From a bacterium (GTDB lineage Bacteria; Patescibacteriota; Saccharimonadia; Saccharimonadales; SZUA-47), in assembly GCA_030427365.1 (NCBI GenBank), contig JAUHWW010000009.1, forward strand, positions 1-32,124: a DNA stretch of 32,124 nucleotides. The letters are read 5' to 3'. Of this stretch, positions 6,935 to 14,709 are shown in pieces. The notes under the pieces are model-generated. The model saw nothing but the letters and a program-made list of their open reading frames with translations. It was not told the origin of the DNA and ran no database searches. Numbering within the stretch: position 1 is the stretch's first letter; each line of letters starts with the position of its first letter. The position numbers were made by a program, and so were the translations under genes.

Positions 6935-7951
6935 ATGGAACAGATTGATGATGCGCGGAAACATCTGCGTCATACGTTTGAGGGATTAGCCGATAAGCGG
7001 GCTATTCTGCGCGCTCCAGAGCTTCGTGCGTTGTTTGACGGAATACGCGAGATAGCACCAGAAAAGCGGGGTGAGTACGGCCAAGCGGTCAACGCCCTCA
7101 AGCAAGAGGTGCAGGGATGGGTTGATGAGTCAGAGCAGTTGAGTGAGAGCGATGATGTGACACCGATAGACATCACCGCGCCGATGGATATAAACGGCAG
7201 TATGCCGCAGTTTTTACCCGCCAGCCAGGGCTCGCAGCATCCGCTCACGACAGAGATGAATGACATCTGTGACATCTATCAGCGGATGGGATTTGTCGTT
7301 GAAGAATCGCGCGAAATTGATGACGACTACCACATGTTTGGCTCGCTTAACTTCCCAGAGGATCACCCGGCGCGCGATGATTACGATACATTTATGACCG
7401 AGGAGGGGCTGATTGCGCCAGCGCACACCAGCACGATGCAAAACCGCGTCCTGAAGAAATATGCGGACAATCTCAAAAATGGCGAGCCGATTGCCGTGGT
7501 GGTGCCGGATCGGGTCTTCCGCAACGAGGATTTGGATGCGACGCACGAGCATACGTTTTATCAGATTGAAGGGGTGTATGTGAACAAGGGCGTGAACGTC
7601 GGCAATTTGATAGCGACGCTATCTAGCTTTATGAATGAGTATTTTGGACAAGAGCTAAAGACAAAACTGCAGCCGTTTTATTTTCCGTTTACCGAACCGA
7701 GCTTTGAGTTCGCCATTGAACGTCCAGATGTGCTGAAAAAGGACGATAGTGAGGAGCAAAAATGGCTGGAGCTATTGGGCTGCGGCATGATTCACCCGAA
7801 TGTATTGCGCGAGGCCGGCATTGATCCAGAGGTGTACACTGGGTTTGCATGGGGGAATGGTATCGAGCGCATGGTGATGATGAAGCACGGCATCGAAGAC
7901 GTCCGCCACTTTGAATCTGCAAATTTGAAATTCTTGAGGCAATTTCGATGA
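6935..7951 (+). CDS. pheS: Phenylalanine-tRNA ligase alpha subunit
   Basis: A 338-residue PheS, normal size, the catalytic class II subunit that forms phenylalanyl-adenylate and works as (alpha-beta)2 with PheT. A short N-terminal helical region (1-85) is followed by the catalytic domain, with HPLTTEMNDI near 107, the motif 2 region RNEDLDATHEHTFYQIEG and the motif 3 sequence GFAWGNGIERMVMMKHG close to the end (Arg of motif 3 present). The N-terminal coiled coil that contacts tRNA is shorter than in most bacteria. Its partner pheT is 4.2 kb downstream, separated by seven unrelated genes, whereas pheS and pheT are normally adjacent. The stop overlaps the next start (ATGA, 7948-7951). Confidence 0.96.
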   Translation: MEQIDDARKHLRHTFEGLADKRAILRAPELRALFDGIREIAPEKRGEYGQAVNALKQEVQGWVDESEQLSESDDVTPIDITAPMDINGSMPQFLPASQGSQHPLTTEMNDICDIYQRMGFVVEESREIDDDYHMFGSLNFPEDHPARDDYDTFMTEEGLIAPAHTSTMQNRVLKKYADNLKNGEPIAVVVPDRVFRNEDLDATHEHTFYQIEGVYVNKGVNVGNLIATLSSFMNEYFGQELKTKLQPFYFPFTEPSFEFAIERPDVLKKDDSEEQKWLELLGCGMIHPNVLREAGIDPEVYTGFAWGNGIERMVMMKHGIEDVRHFESANLKFLRQFR

Positions 7952-8649
7952 GTCGTGAAACTGATATCCAGTGTCTTGGCTATTCAGTGAAAGCTGATGT
8001 CTATGATGGTGGCAGCGGTAATGTGACACTGATGCTTATTGGCTGGACATCGGAAAAGAAAAAGTATGTAAAGTTCGCCGAAGCTATTGTGAAGCAGCTT
8101 GGTGATACGGTCGTTGTGCTTGATTATTCTGGGCATGGGGTTAGCCCTTATAACATTGATGATGTCATGCCAGCAGAGAATTTCGTTGAGGTTGTGCGAA
8201 CATTTGATTGGATGAAGCGAGAGTTGCAGCCAAATGAAATAACGGTTATCGGTGCAAGTTATGGCAGTTTCATGGCGACGCAACTGACGAAGTATCGCGT
8301 GTTCGACAAGATAATTTTGCGTGTGCCTGCGATCTACGAACCTGCAAACTTCTATACCAAGTGGGCAGATTATGATCACGACGAGGGGCTTCGATATCGC
8401 TCTGAGACGAAAGGTCTCGTTAATCATCCTTTGCTTAATCGAGCAAAAGATTTCAAGGGCAAATCACTAGTCGTACTGCACGAAAACGATGAGCGCTGCC
8501 CGCTGAATTCGACCCAGGCTTTCATCGATGCGTTCAATGCAGAATCGTGGACATGGCCAGATCTTGTCCATGGTTTCGCCAGCAGTGGTATTAGCCCGGA
8601 AGATGAGCAGGCTTATTATAAGAAGATCATAGATTGGATGAAACGATGA
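7948..8649 (+). CDS. Alpha/beta hydrolase
   Basis: A 233-residue alpha/beta-hydrolase-fold enzyme with a visible catalytic triad: nucleophile elbow G102-A-S104-Y-G106, acid D181 in the strand-end HENDERCP, and H208 in LVHGF. There is a small lid region around 125-165. No signal peptide is present, so it is cytoplasmic. The fold covers esterases, thioesterases, lipases and amidases, and nothing here fixes the substrate. The ATG overlaps the pheS stop and its own stop overlaps the SDR start (ATGA at both ends), making it the first of seven genes placed between pheS and pheT. Translational coupling to pheS is likely. Confidence 0.82.
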   Translation: MSRETDIQCLGYSVKADVYDGGSGNVTLMLIGWTSEKKKYVKFAEAIVKQLGDTVVVLDYSGHGVSPYNIDDVMPAENFVEVVRTFDWMKRELQPNEITVIGASYGSFMATQLTKYRVFDKIILRVPAIYEPANFYTKWADYDHDEGLRYRSETKGLVNHPLLNRAKDFKGKSLVVLHENDERCPLNSTQAFIDAFNAESWTWPDLVHGFASSGISPEDEQAYYKKIIDWMKR

Positions 8650-9308
8650 TAGTTATAACAGGGGCGAGTGATGGACTAGGGTTGCAGCTGGCAAGGTTGT
8701 ACCAGGAAGCTGGCAAGAAAGTTGTTAATATCTCTCGGCGTCCATGCAAATACGCTGACGTAAATATCGAGTTAAGTCTTCGTGAAGGACCAGACATCAA
8801 AAAGGCAGCCGATGCTGTAACAGCGCTTGATGATGAGATTGAGGCAATCGTATATTGTGCCGGTGTTTTATCTGTCCAGCCCCTTGGTGAAATAGACGAG
8901 TCTGAGATAAAGCGCTTGATGTCAACGAATGTAAAGTCACAGATATTACTAACATCTTACTTGCTGGAGAGGATTGAACACGATGTTGCGGATATTGTTT
9001 GTGTCTCATCTACGGTAGGGACAAAGGCATATTTAGACCAAGCGGTTTATGGTGCCTCAAAGTGGGCAGTACGCGGGTTCGCCAAGAATTTGCAGGAAGA
9101 GTTCAGGAACAAGGCCAACCGTGTAATTAGTTTCTGTCCAGGTGGATTCGAGTCTAAAATATTTGAGAAGGCGACAGGGAAAAGTAACCAAGACTTTACT
9201 CATTGGATGAAAGCTGAAGATGTGGCGAGGTTTATGAAACAAATTCTCGATTTACCTAAGAACATGGAAGTGAGCGAAGTGATAGTGAACAGAAAGGCAA
9301 TAAAATGA
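8646..9308 (+). CDS. Short-chain dehydrogenase/reductase (SDR)
   Basis: A 220-residue classical SDR. It has the nucleotide-binding motif TGASDGLG (5-12), the structural CAG (71-73, usually NAG), the catalytic S121/S122 in VSSTVG, and Y135-GAS-K139. SDRs use NAD(P)H to interconvert alcohols and ketones or aldehydes; the substrate cannot be predicted. SRRP (30-33) after the second strand hints at NADP preference through Arg, which is an inference. I chose ATG 8646 rather than an upstream TTG at 8634, because it gives an ATGA overlap with the hydrolase stop and starts right at the first Rossmann strand. It sits in the pheS-pheT cassette with a second dehydrogenase two genes on. Confidence 0.85.
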   Translation: MIVITGASDGLGLQLARLYQEAGKKVVNISRRPCKYADVNIELSLREGPDIKKAADAVTALDDEIEAIVYCAGVLSVQPLGEIDESEIKRLMSTNVKSQILLTSYLLERIEHDVADIVCVSSTVGTKAYLDQAVYGASKWAVRGFAKNLQEEFRNKANRVISFCPGGFESKIFEKATGKSNQDFTHWMKAEDVARFMKQILDLPKNMEVSEVIVNRKAIK

Positions 9309-9796
9309 AGATAAAGTTATTTATAACCGGCGGGTCGATTGATAAGAAATACAATGAAATTTCTGAGAAGATGTCGCTTGATGAATCACATCTGCCGAAG
9401 CTTCTTGAAGACTCTCGCAACCGATTAAAGGTTACTAGTGAAGAGCTGATGCTGATTGATAGCCTAGACATGAAAGACGCTCAGCGAAAGCTCATCATGG
9501 AAGCGTGCATGAATGATCCCGCAAAGCACATTGTGATCTCTCATGGGACAAGTACGATTGTAGAGACAGCAAAGATGCTTGGTGAAAACATTCAGAATAA
9601 GACAATCGTACTTTTTGGCGCAATGATACCGGCGTCACTATGGGGGTCTGATGCGATGTTTAACCTCGGAAGTGCCCTGACAGCAGTCCAGACATTAGAC
9701 AAAGGCGTGTATATCACGATGAATGGCCGCATCTTCTCATGGGATAATGTCATGAAGAACGTAAAACTAGGAGAATTCCGGGAGCTAGACGAATAA
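9305..9796 (+). CDS. Half-size asparaginase-like protein A (N-terminal domain only)
   Basis: A 163-residue protein that corresponds to only the N-terminal domain of type I/II L-asparaginase (about 330 residues). Compared from memory with E. coli AnsB, the nucleophile loop TGGT is TGGS (S11 instead of Thr12), SQDM is SLDM (S53 kept, Gln59 lost as L54), HGTD is HGTS (T82 kept, Asp90 lost as S83), and Lys162 is kept as K99 before FGAM. So the hydroxyl/Thr/Lys catalytic set remains while the residues that hold the substrate's alpha-carboxylate and alpha-amino group are gone. It ends cleanly after the domain and there is no C-terminal half downstream. A paralogous half lies three genes later. It is probably an amidase-like enzyme or binding protein for a non-amino-acid substrate. 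Confidence 0.78.
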   Translation: MKIKLFITGGSIDKKYNEISEKMSLDESHLPKLLEDSRNRLKVTSEELMLIDSLDMKDAQRKLIMEACMNDPAKHIVISHGTSTIVETAKMLGENIQNKTIVLFGAMIPASLWGSDAMFNLGSALTAVQTLDKGVYITMNGRIFSWDNVMKNVKLGEFRELDE

Positions 9797-10842
9797 TGGC
9801 AAAAGCAAAATCTTACGCAGCAGAATCGAAAGATGCACCACTCAAGTATTACGAATTTGAACGCAGAGAGCCGACTGAAAACGACGTCGAGATAAAAATC
9901 CTTTATTCCGGTATCTGTCATAGTGACATACACAATGTACGAGGTGATTGGGACGACGTCGAATATCCGTGTATTCCGGGCCACGAAATTATCGGTAAGG
10001 TGACACGAATCGGAAAGAGCGTTAAGTCATTCAAACCTGGTGATACCGTCGGTGTCGGCGTGATGGTTAATAGCTGCGGTACGTGCAATGCTTGCAAGAC
10101 AAATTATGAGCAATACTGTGAAGAAGGAATGACCTTGACCTACAGCTCAGAAGATCCAATTGATGGGACTGATACAAAAGGCGGCTACTCTGATTTGATT
10201 GTTGTGACTGAGAAGTTCGTATTTGCTATGCCGGAAAAACTTGATATCACGAAGGCGGCACCACTGCTATGCGCTGGTATAACCATGTATTCGCCGCTTG
10301 TTCACTGGCAAACTGGACCTGGAAAAAAGGTTGCAATACTAGGCCTCGGTGGGCTTGGGCATATGGGCGTAAAGCTGGCGAAAGCGATGGGTGCAGAGGT
10401 GTGGGTGTTCACGTCTTCTCCTGAGAAGTCTGAAGATGCGAAAAGCTATGGAGCAGACGGTGTTATCGTCTCAAGCAACGAAGAAGAGATGGAAAGTGCT
10501 TATCGGAAGTTCGATTTGATTGTTGATACCATTCCGGTCAAACATGAGCTAGAGGACTACTTGAAAACGCTCAAGATCAATGGAACGATTTGTATCGTTG
10601 GACAGATAAATCCTATGCCTGGTTTTCATGGTGGTGATCTTATAGGTGGACGAAAGTCAATTGCCGGCTCAGGAATCGGTGGCCTTAAAGAGACTCGTGA
10701 TATGTTGGAATTTTGTGCTGAGCATAACGTACTTCCAGATGTCGAAGAGATAACAATGGAAGAGGTCAACGACGCATGGGACAACATGCTTAACAAATCA
10801 ATGTCCCATAGGTACGTAATTAGTGTGAAGGATTCCTTCTGA
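9796..10842 (+). CDS. Zinc-dependent alcohol dehydrogenase (cinnamyl-alcohol/YahK type)
   Basis: A 348-residue medium-chain alcohol dehydrogenase of the cinnamyl-alcohol-dehydrogenase/YahK group, which usually reduces aldehydes with NADPH. Catalytic zinc ligands are C41 (GICHSD), H63-E64 (PGHE) and C159 (LLCAG). The structural zinc site is the four-cysteine set C94, C97, C100, C108. The Rossmann motif is GLGGLG (183-188), followed by the acid/Ser region VFTSSPEKS (about 195-203), where the Ser pair is typical of NADP-dependent members. All expected residues are present, so the enzyme should be active. The ATG shares one base with the preceding stop (TAATG) and the stop shares one base with the RidA start (TGATG). 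Physiological substrate unknown. Confidence 0.9.
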   Translation: MAKAKSYAAESKDAPLKYYEFERREPTENDVEIKILYSGICHSDIHNVRGDWDDVEYPCIPGHEIIGKVTRIGKSVKSFKPGDTVGVGVMVNSCGTCNACKTNYEQYCEEGMTLTYSSEDPIDGTDTKGGYSDLIVVTEKFVFAMPEKLDITKAAPLLCAGITMYSPLVHWQTGPGKKVAILGLGGLGHMGVKLAKAMGAEVWVFTSSPEKSEDAKSYGADGVIVSSNEEEMESAYRKFDLIVDTIPVKHELEDYLKTLKINGTICIVGQINPMPGFHGGDLIGGRKSIAGSGIGGLKETRDMLEFCAEHNVLPDVEEITMEEVNDAWDNMLNKSMSHRYVISVKDSF

Positions 10843-11219
10843 TGAAAAAAGTATACGGCGATCTGTCGAAGGCTCCTGTCGCACCTGTTCCGTTATCAGA
10901 AGCGGTAGAAGCTAATGGGCTTGTCTTCTTGTCGGGACAAATACATTTGGATGAGAATACTGAGCTGCTTGAGGGTTCAACAGCGGACAAAACGCATCAG
11001 ACGATGAAGAATGTGCAGACTATTCTGGAAAAAGTGGGATTGAGCTTTGCAGACGTGGTCAAAGCGACAATCTATGTGACTGAAATGTCAATGTTTGGCG
11101 AGTTGAATAAAGTGTATGCAAGCTATTTTGAGAATGAATATCCGGCTCGGGAAGTCGTTTGTGTCAAAGAATTACCTCTTGGAGCGAGTTTAGAAATCAG
11201 CATGGTGGCAGCTCGATGA
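10842..11219 (+). CDS. ridA: RidA family reactive enamine/imine deaminase
   Basis: A 125-residue RidA (YjgF/YER057c/UK114) protein, full length for the family. RidA trimers hydrolyse reactive enamines and imines such as 2-aminoacrylate to ketoacids and ammonia. The key arginine is kept as R103 in PAREVV and the glutamate as E118 in LEISMVA, so imine deaminase activity is plausible, unlike Rid subfamilies that lack this Arg. A good Shine-Dalgarno AAGGA lies about 9 nt before the ATG, inside the dehydrogenase gene. Placement between an alcohol dehydrogenase and a half-asparaginase suggests that a nitrogenous intermediate is handled in this cassette, which is inference. Confidence 0.9.
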   Translation: MKKVYGDLSKAPVAPVPLSEAVEANGLVFLSGQIHLDENTELLEGSTADKTHQTMKNVQTILEKVGLSFADVVKATIYVTEMSMFGELNKVYASYFENEYPAREVVCVKELPLGASLEISMVAAR

Positions 11220-11722
11220 ATCGGCGGCATTTTCATATTATAAAAATGGGCGGAACGATCGAGTTTAAAGATCCAGCCTACCAAGAGATTAATCAGAAAC
11301 TAATGAAGCTTGACTCTTCAATCGAAAGCTACTTAAAAAATCTGATAAAGCCGCACTTTACGTATAGCATAGAGGTTGTCTGCGAAAAGGACAGTCGTGA
11401 CGTTGACGAGAAGGATAGAGAAACCCTCGTCAATGCAGTAAACAGTTCAGACCACGAAAATATCGTGATAACTCATGGAACATTCACAATGAAAGAAACA
11501 GCTTTGTATATAAAAGAGCGAATAAATCCAGGTAAAAAAGTAATTTTCACTGGATCGATGGTACCAATAATTGGTTTTACGGTTTCTGATGCAGGCTTCA
11601 ATTTAGGATTTGTTATGGGTTCATTTGGCTCAATCGAAGATGGAGTTTATTTGAGTATGAATGGAATTGTCGTTAAACCGGAGATGGTTGAAAAAAATAT
11701 AGAAGAATTTAGGTTCGAATAG
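11216..11722 (+). CDS. Half-size asparaginase-like protein B (N-terminal domain only)
   Basis: A 168-residue paralogue of the protein encoded at 9305-9796, again only the asparaginase N-terminal domain. The nucleophile Thr is kept (MGGT, T14), S60 is kept but followed by Arg instead of Gln59, THGTD is THGTF (T89 kept, Asp90 replaced by F90), and the catalytic Lys is kept as K107 before FTGSM. As in protein A, amino-acid-binding residues are lost while catalytic Thr/Lys are kept. I chose ATG 11216 because it overlaps the RidA stop (ATGA); a longer frame from 11159 would lie within ridA. Local base composition is AT-rich (19 G+C of 60 in 11641-11700). The two halves may form a heteromer, since asparaginase sites lie between subunits; this is inference. 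Confidence 0.78.
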   Translation: MNRRHFHIIKMGGTIEFKDPAYQEINQKLMKLDSSIESYLKNLIKPHFTYSIEVVCEKDSRDVDEKDRETLVNAVNSSDHENIVITHGTFTMKETALYIKERINPGKKVIFTGSMVPIIGFTVSDAGFNLGFVMGSFGSIEDGVYLSMNGIVVKPEMVEKNIEEFRFE

Positions 11723-12178
11723 ATGAGCGAGACGATTTTTGACAAGATTGTTGCTGGTGAGATGGATGCGTATGTCGTCTGGGAAGACGATGACTATATG
11801 GCGTTCTTGACGCCATTTCCAAATACGCCTGGACACACGGTTGTTATACAGAAGCAAAACCCGGGTGACTATGTATTTAGTGTTGATGATGCATCTTTCC
11901 ACGGAATTATGGAGGCAGCCCGCAAGGTTGCAAAAAAGCTCGAAGTCGCATTCGGTACGAACAGAGTGGGAATGCTATTCCATGGATTGGGCGTTCCTCA
12001 TTTGCACGCGCAACTTATACCATTTCATGCTAATTTAGATCCTAACGAAGACAAAGCTTTAGCCTTCAGAAAAGAACATCCAGAGTTTGCACATGAATTA
12101 ACTGCATCAGATGGGAAGAAGATGGATGACGAAGATCTAAAAAAATACCAAAAGATGATTCAGGGGGCTGAGGTATGA
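11723..12178 (+). CDS. HIT family protein with an H-x-H-x-Q active site
   Basis: A 151-residue histidine-triad superfamily protein. The core begins with IFDKIVAGEMDAYVVWEDDDYMAFL, typical of HINT/HIT proteins, and the triad region is VPHLHAQLIP, with H93 and the nucleophile H95 present but the third His replaced by Q97. H-x-H-x-Q is known from the GalT and Ap4A phosphorylase branches, so a nucleotidyl transfer activity is as possible as the usual nucleoside-phosphoramidate hydrolysis. The C-terminal tail (about 120-151) is charged and helical. The gene starts immediately after the previous stop with no gap and overlaps pheT by ATGA, being the last gene of the inserted set. Confidence 0.87.
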   Translation: MSETIFDKIVAGEMDAYVVWEDDDYMAFLTPFPNTPGHTVVIQKQNPGDYVFSVDDASFHGIMEAARKVAKKLEVAFGTNRVGMLFHGLGVPHLHAQLIPFHANLDPNEDKALAFRKEHPEFAHELTASDGKKMDDEDLKKYQKMIQGAEV

Positions 12179-14709
12179 AGTTTAGTTTGAACCTGGCTCA
12201 GTATTACAGCGATGTTGATTTCAAGTCGCTTGATGTTGATGAGCTTGTTGAAAAAATGGGGTTGCAGCTTGGGGCGATTGAGTCAGTTGAAAAATATGCT
12301 GAAAAATATGAAGGCGTTGTGGTCGCGAAGGTCGTTTCATGTGAGAAGCACCCGAACGCTGACAAGCTAAGTCTGTGCATGATTGATGACGGCGGCGCAG
12401 TATCGGGCGTGCAGCGAAACGAACAGGGTCATATACAGGTTGTGTGTGGCGCACCAAATGTTCGTGAAGGATTGACGGTAGCGTGGATTCCACCTGGGGC
12501 AACGGTGCCGAGCACGCGAAATAAAGATCCGTTTGTGCTGGAGGCGCGCGAGCTGCGCGGCAAGATCAGCAACGGTATGATTGCGAGTGAGGCAGAACTC
12601 GATATGTCAGACGACCATGATGGCATCCTAGAAATTACCGCAGAGGACGTCGGAGAAGAGCTAACGAATCCTGGCACGGCTTTCTCAAACCTCTACGGAC
12701 TCGATGACATCATTATCGACTGCGAAAACAAGATGTTCACCCATAGGCCAGATTGCTTTGGCAATATCGGTATCGCACGTGAAGTTGCTGGGATTTTTGG
12801 CCAAACATACCACAGCCCAGACTTCTATACAGAGAAGCCGGCATTTAAAACGGCAAATGGCGTAGTGCTCAATGTGCATAATGACGCACCAGAGCTTGTA
12901 CCGCGTTTTATGTGTGTCGCGATGAGTGGCATCTCGGTGGGTAAGAGCCCCATGTGGATGCAGGGTTTCTTGAAGCGCGCAGGTATAAAGCCAAAAAACA
13001 ATGTCGTTGATATCACAAACTTCATCATGCATTTTCTTGGGCAACCGGTGCATGCCTTTGACTACGATAAGTTGCAGCAGTGCTCATCAGAACCGTCGTT
13101 GTTTCCGCGAATGGCAGAAAAGGGTGAAGAAATTACCTTGCTCGGCAATAAGAAAATAACACTCGATGAAAACGACATCGTGATTAGTACCGATTCCAAA
13201 GCAGTTGCGCTGGCAGGTGTGATGGGCGGTATGGACACGGAAGTTGACGAGAACACGAAGGCAGTGGTACTTGAAATTGCGAATTTTGATATGTATGCGG
13301 TTCGCCGAACGTCGATGAGGCACGGACTATTCACTGATGCCGTGACGCGGTTCAACAAAGGCCAGAGCCCTCTTCAGAATGATCGAGCGCTCGCGTACTG
13401 CATGAAATTGATGCGAGATTATGCCGCTGCGGAGCAGGCCTCCGAAGTGTATGACCTCGCAACATTTGATACGAACGCAGATAACCTCAATCATGTCAGT
13501 GTCACGATTGATTTTGTGAACTCAAGGCTTGGGAGCTCGCTCGTTGCAGAGGACATGAAGCAGCTACTTGAGAATGTTGAATTTAACGTGGATATTGAAG
13601 GAGATTCGCTCAATATTACCGTACCGTTTTGGCGTATGGACATCGCAATTGCTGAAGATATTGTCGAAGAGATTGGACGCTTGCACGGCTACTTTAATTT
13701 GCCAGTTGAACTGCCACCGCGAAGCTCGAAAGCGGCACCGACGAACAAAGTACGCGTGTTTAGACAAAAATTGCGAGACCAGCTGACGAGGGCTGGAGCG
13801 AATGAAGTACTGACCTATAGCTTCGTTCACGGCGACTTGCTGCAGAAATCGGGCATTGAGGCCGACAAGTGGGCAATCAAATTGCGCAACGCACTCAGTC
13901 CAGACTTGCAATACTACCGCCCGAGTCTCGTGCCAAGTTTGCTCGCAAAGGTGCATGGTAATCTCAAAGCAGGAGCTGGCTCAGAAGAAAATATAATTGC
14001 GTTATTTGAGCTCGGTAAAGCTCATGTCAAAGGCCATCAAGAAGAAGCTCCTGAAGATAACTTGCCGAAGCAGATGCGCCGGCTAAGCATCGTCATTGCA
14101 GCTGACAGCAAAACAGCAAAAAAACACCCAGGTTCCGCCTACTACCATGCGAAAAAATATGTTGATACTATCACTAATGGCAAGGCGAGGTATCAGGCGC
14201 TTGATACAAATGATTATCCAATCACTGCTCCGTATGCGAAAGGACGCAGCGCTGTCATAACACTCGCTGATGATAAGCCACCGATTGGCGTTATCGGAGA
14301 GCTGCGACCAAGTGTTCGCAAAGCCTTAAAGTTGCCTGATTACTGCGCCGCCGTTGAAATCGATACTGATTACTTGATGCAAGAAATTAGCCCGGCTACA
14401 TACCAGCCACTATCAGAGTACCCAGCCTCATCGCAGGACATCACGTTCGAGGTAGCTGAAGACACGGCATGGGCTAAGCTCGAAAAGCTTCTCCACGCAG
14501 AGCTAGCAGTCGCGAAAGGCGAAAGTGGCTATGACTATGAGTTGGAGCCTGGAGCGATCTATCAAGAAGAAGGGTCAAAGAAAAAGCGCATGACGTTTCA
14601 CGTGGGCTTGTCGCATCCCGATAAGACGCTGAAAACCGACGAAGTAACAAGTCTGGTTGACCAACTTGCGAATGCAGCCAAGGAGAACTTGGATGCTGCG
14701 CGTATCTAG
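12175..14709 (+). CDS. pheT: Phenylalanine-tRNA ligase beta subunit
   Basis: An 844-residue full-length bacterial PheT. Domains in order are the EMAP-like tRNA-binding domain (about 40-165, YEGVVVAKVVSCEKHPNADKL), the B3/B4 editing domain (about 210-405), B5 (about 439-510), the catalytically inactive class II core (about 515-740) and the C-terminal ferredoxin-fold anticodon-binding domain (about 745-844, starting EYPASSQDITFEV). It pairs with PheS to charge tRNA-Phe and to edit Tyr-tRNA-Phe. A GAGG lies just before the ATG, which overlaps the HIT gene stop. The 3' end contains a strong Shine-Dalgarno sequence for the next gene, which starts 17 bp before the pheT stop. Confidence 0.97.
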   Translation: MKFSLNLAQYYSDVDFKSLDVDELVEKMGLQLGAIESVEKYAEKYEGVVVAKVVSCEKHPNADKLSLCMIDDGGAVSGVQRNEQGHIQVVCGAPNVREGLTVAWIPPGATVPSTRNKDPFVLEARELRGKISNGMIASEAELDMSDDHDGILEITAEDVGEELTNPGTAFSNLYGLDDIIIDCENKMFTHRPDCFGNIGIAREVAGIFGQTYHSPDFYTEKPAFKTANGVVLNVHNDAPELVPRFMCVAMSGISVGKSPMWMQGFLKRAGIKPKNNVVDITNFIMHFLGQPVHAFDYDKLQQCSSEPSLFPRMAEKGEEITLLGNKKITLDENDIVISTDSKAVALAGVMGGMDTEVDENTKAVVLEIANFDMYAVRRTSMRHGLFTDAVTRFNKGQSPLQNDRALAYCMKLMRDYAAAEQASEVYDLATFDTNADNLNHVSVTIDFVNSRLGSSLVAEDMKQLLENVEFNVDIEGDSLNITVPFWRMDIAIAEDIVEEIGRLHGYFNLPVELPPRSSKAAPTNKVRVFRQKLRDQLTRAGANEVLTYSFVHGDLLQKSGIEADKWAIKLRNALSPDLQYYRPSLVPSLLAKVHGNLKAGAGSEENIIALFELGKAHVKGHQEEAPEDNLPKQMRRLSIVIAADSKTAKKHPGSAYYHAKKYVDTITNGKARYQALDTNDYPITAPYAKGRSAVITLADDKPPIGVIGELRPSVRKALKLPDYCAAVEIDTDYLMQEISPATYQPLSEYPASSQDITFEVAEDTAWAKLEKLLHAELAVAKGESGYDYELEPGAIYQEEGSKKKRMTFHVGLSHPDKTLKTDEVTSLVDQLANAAKENLDAARI

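Noticed and set aside
11159-11218. Longer start for half-asparaginase B
   Set aside because: It lies entirely within ridA; ATG 11216 gives the ATGA overlap seen throughout the operon and starts just before the first strand.
9305-11722. A single asparaginase gene split by insertion or frameshift
   Set aside because: Both pieces are N-terminal domains with their own TGG(S/T) and HGT motifs, so they are paralogues, not the N- and C-halves of one gene.
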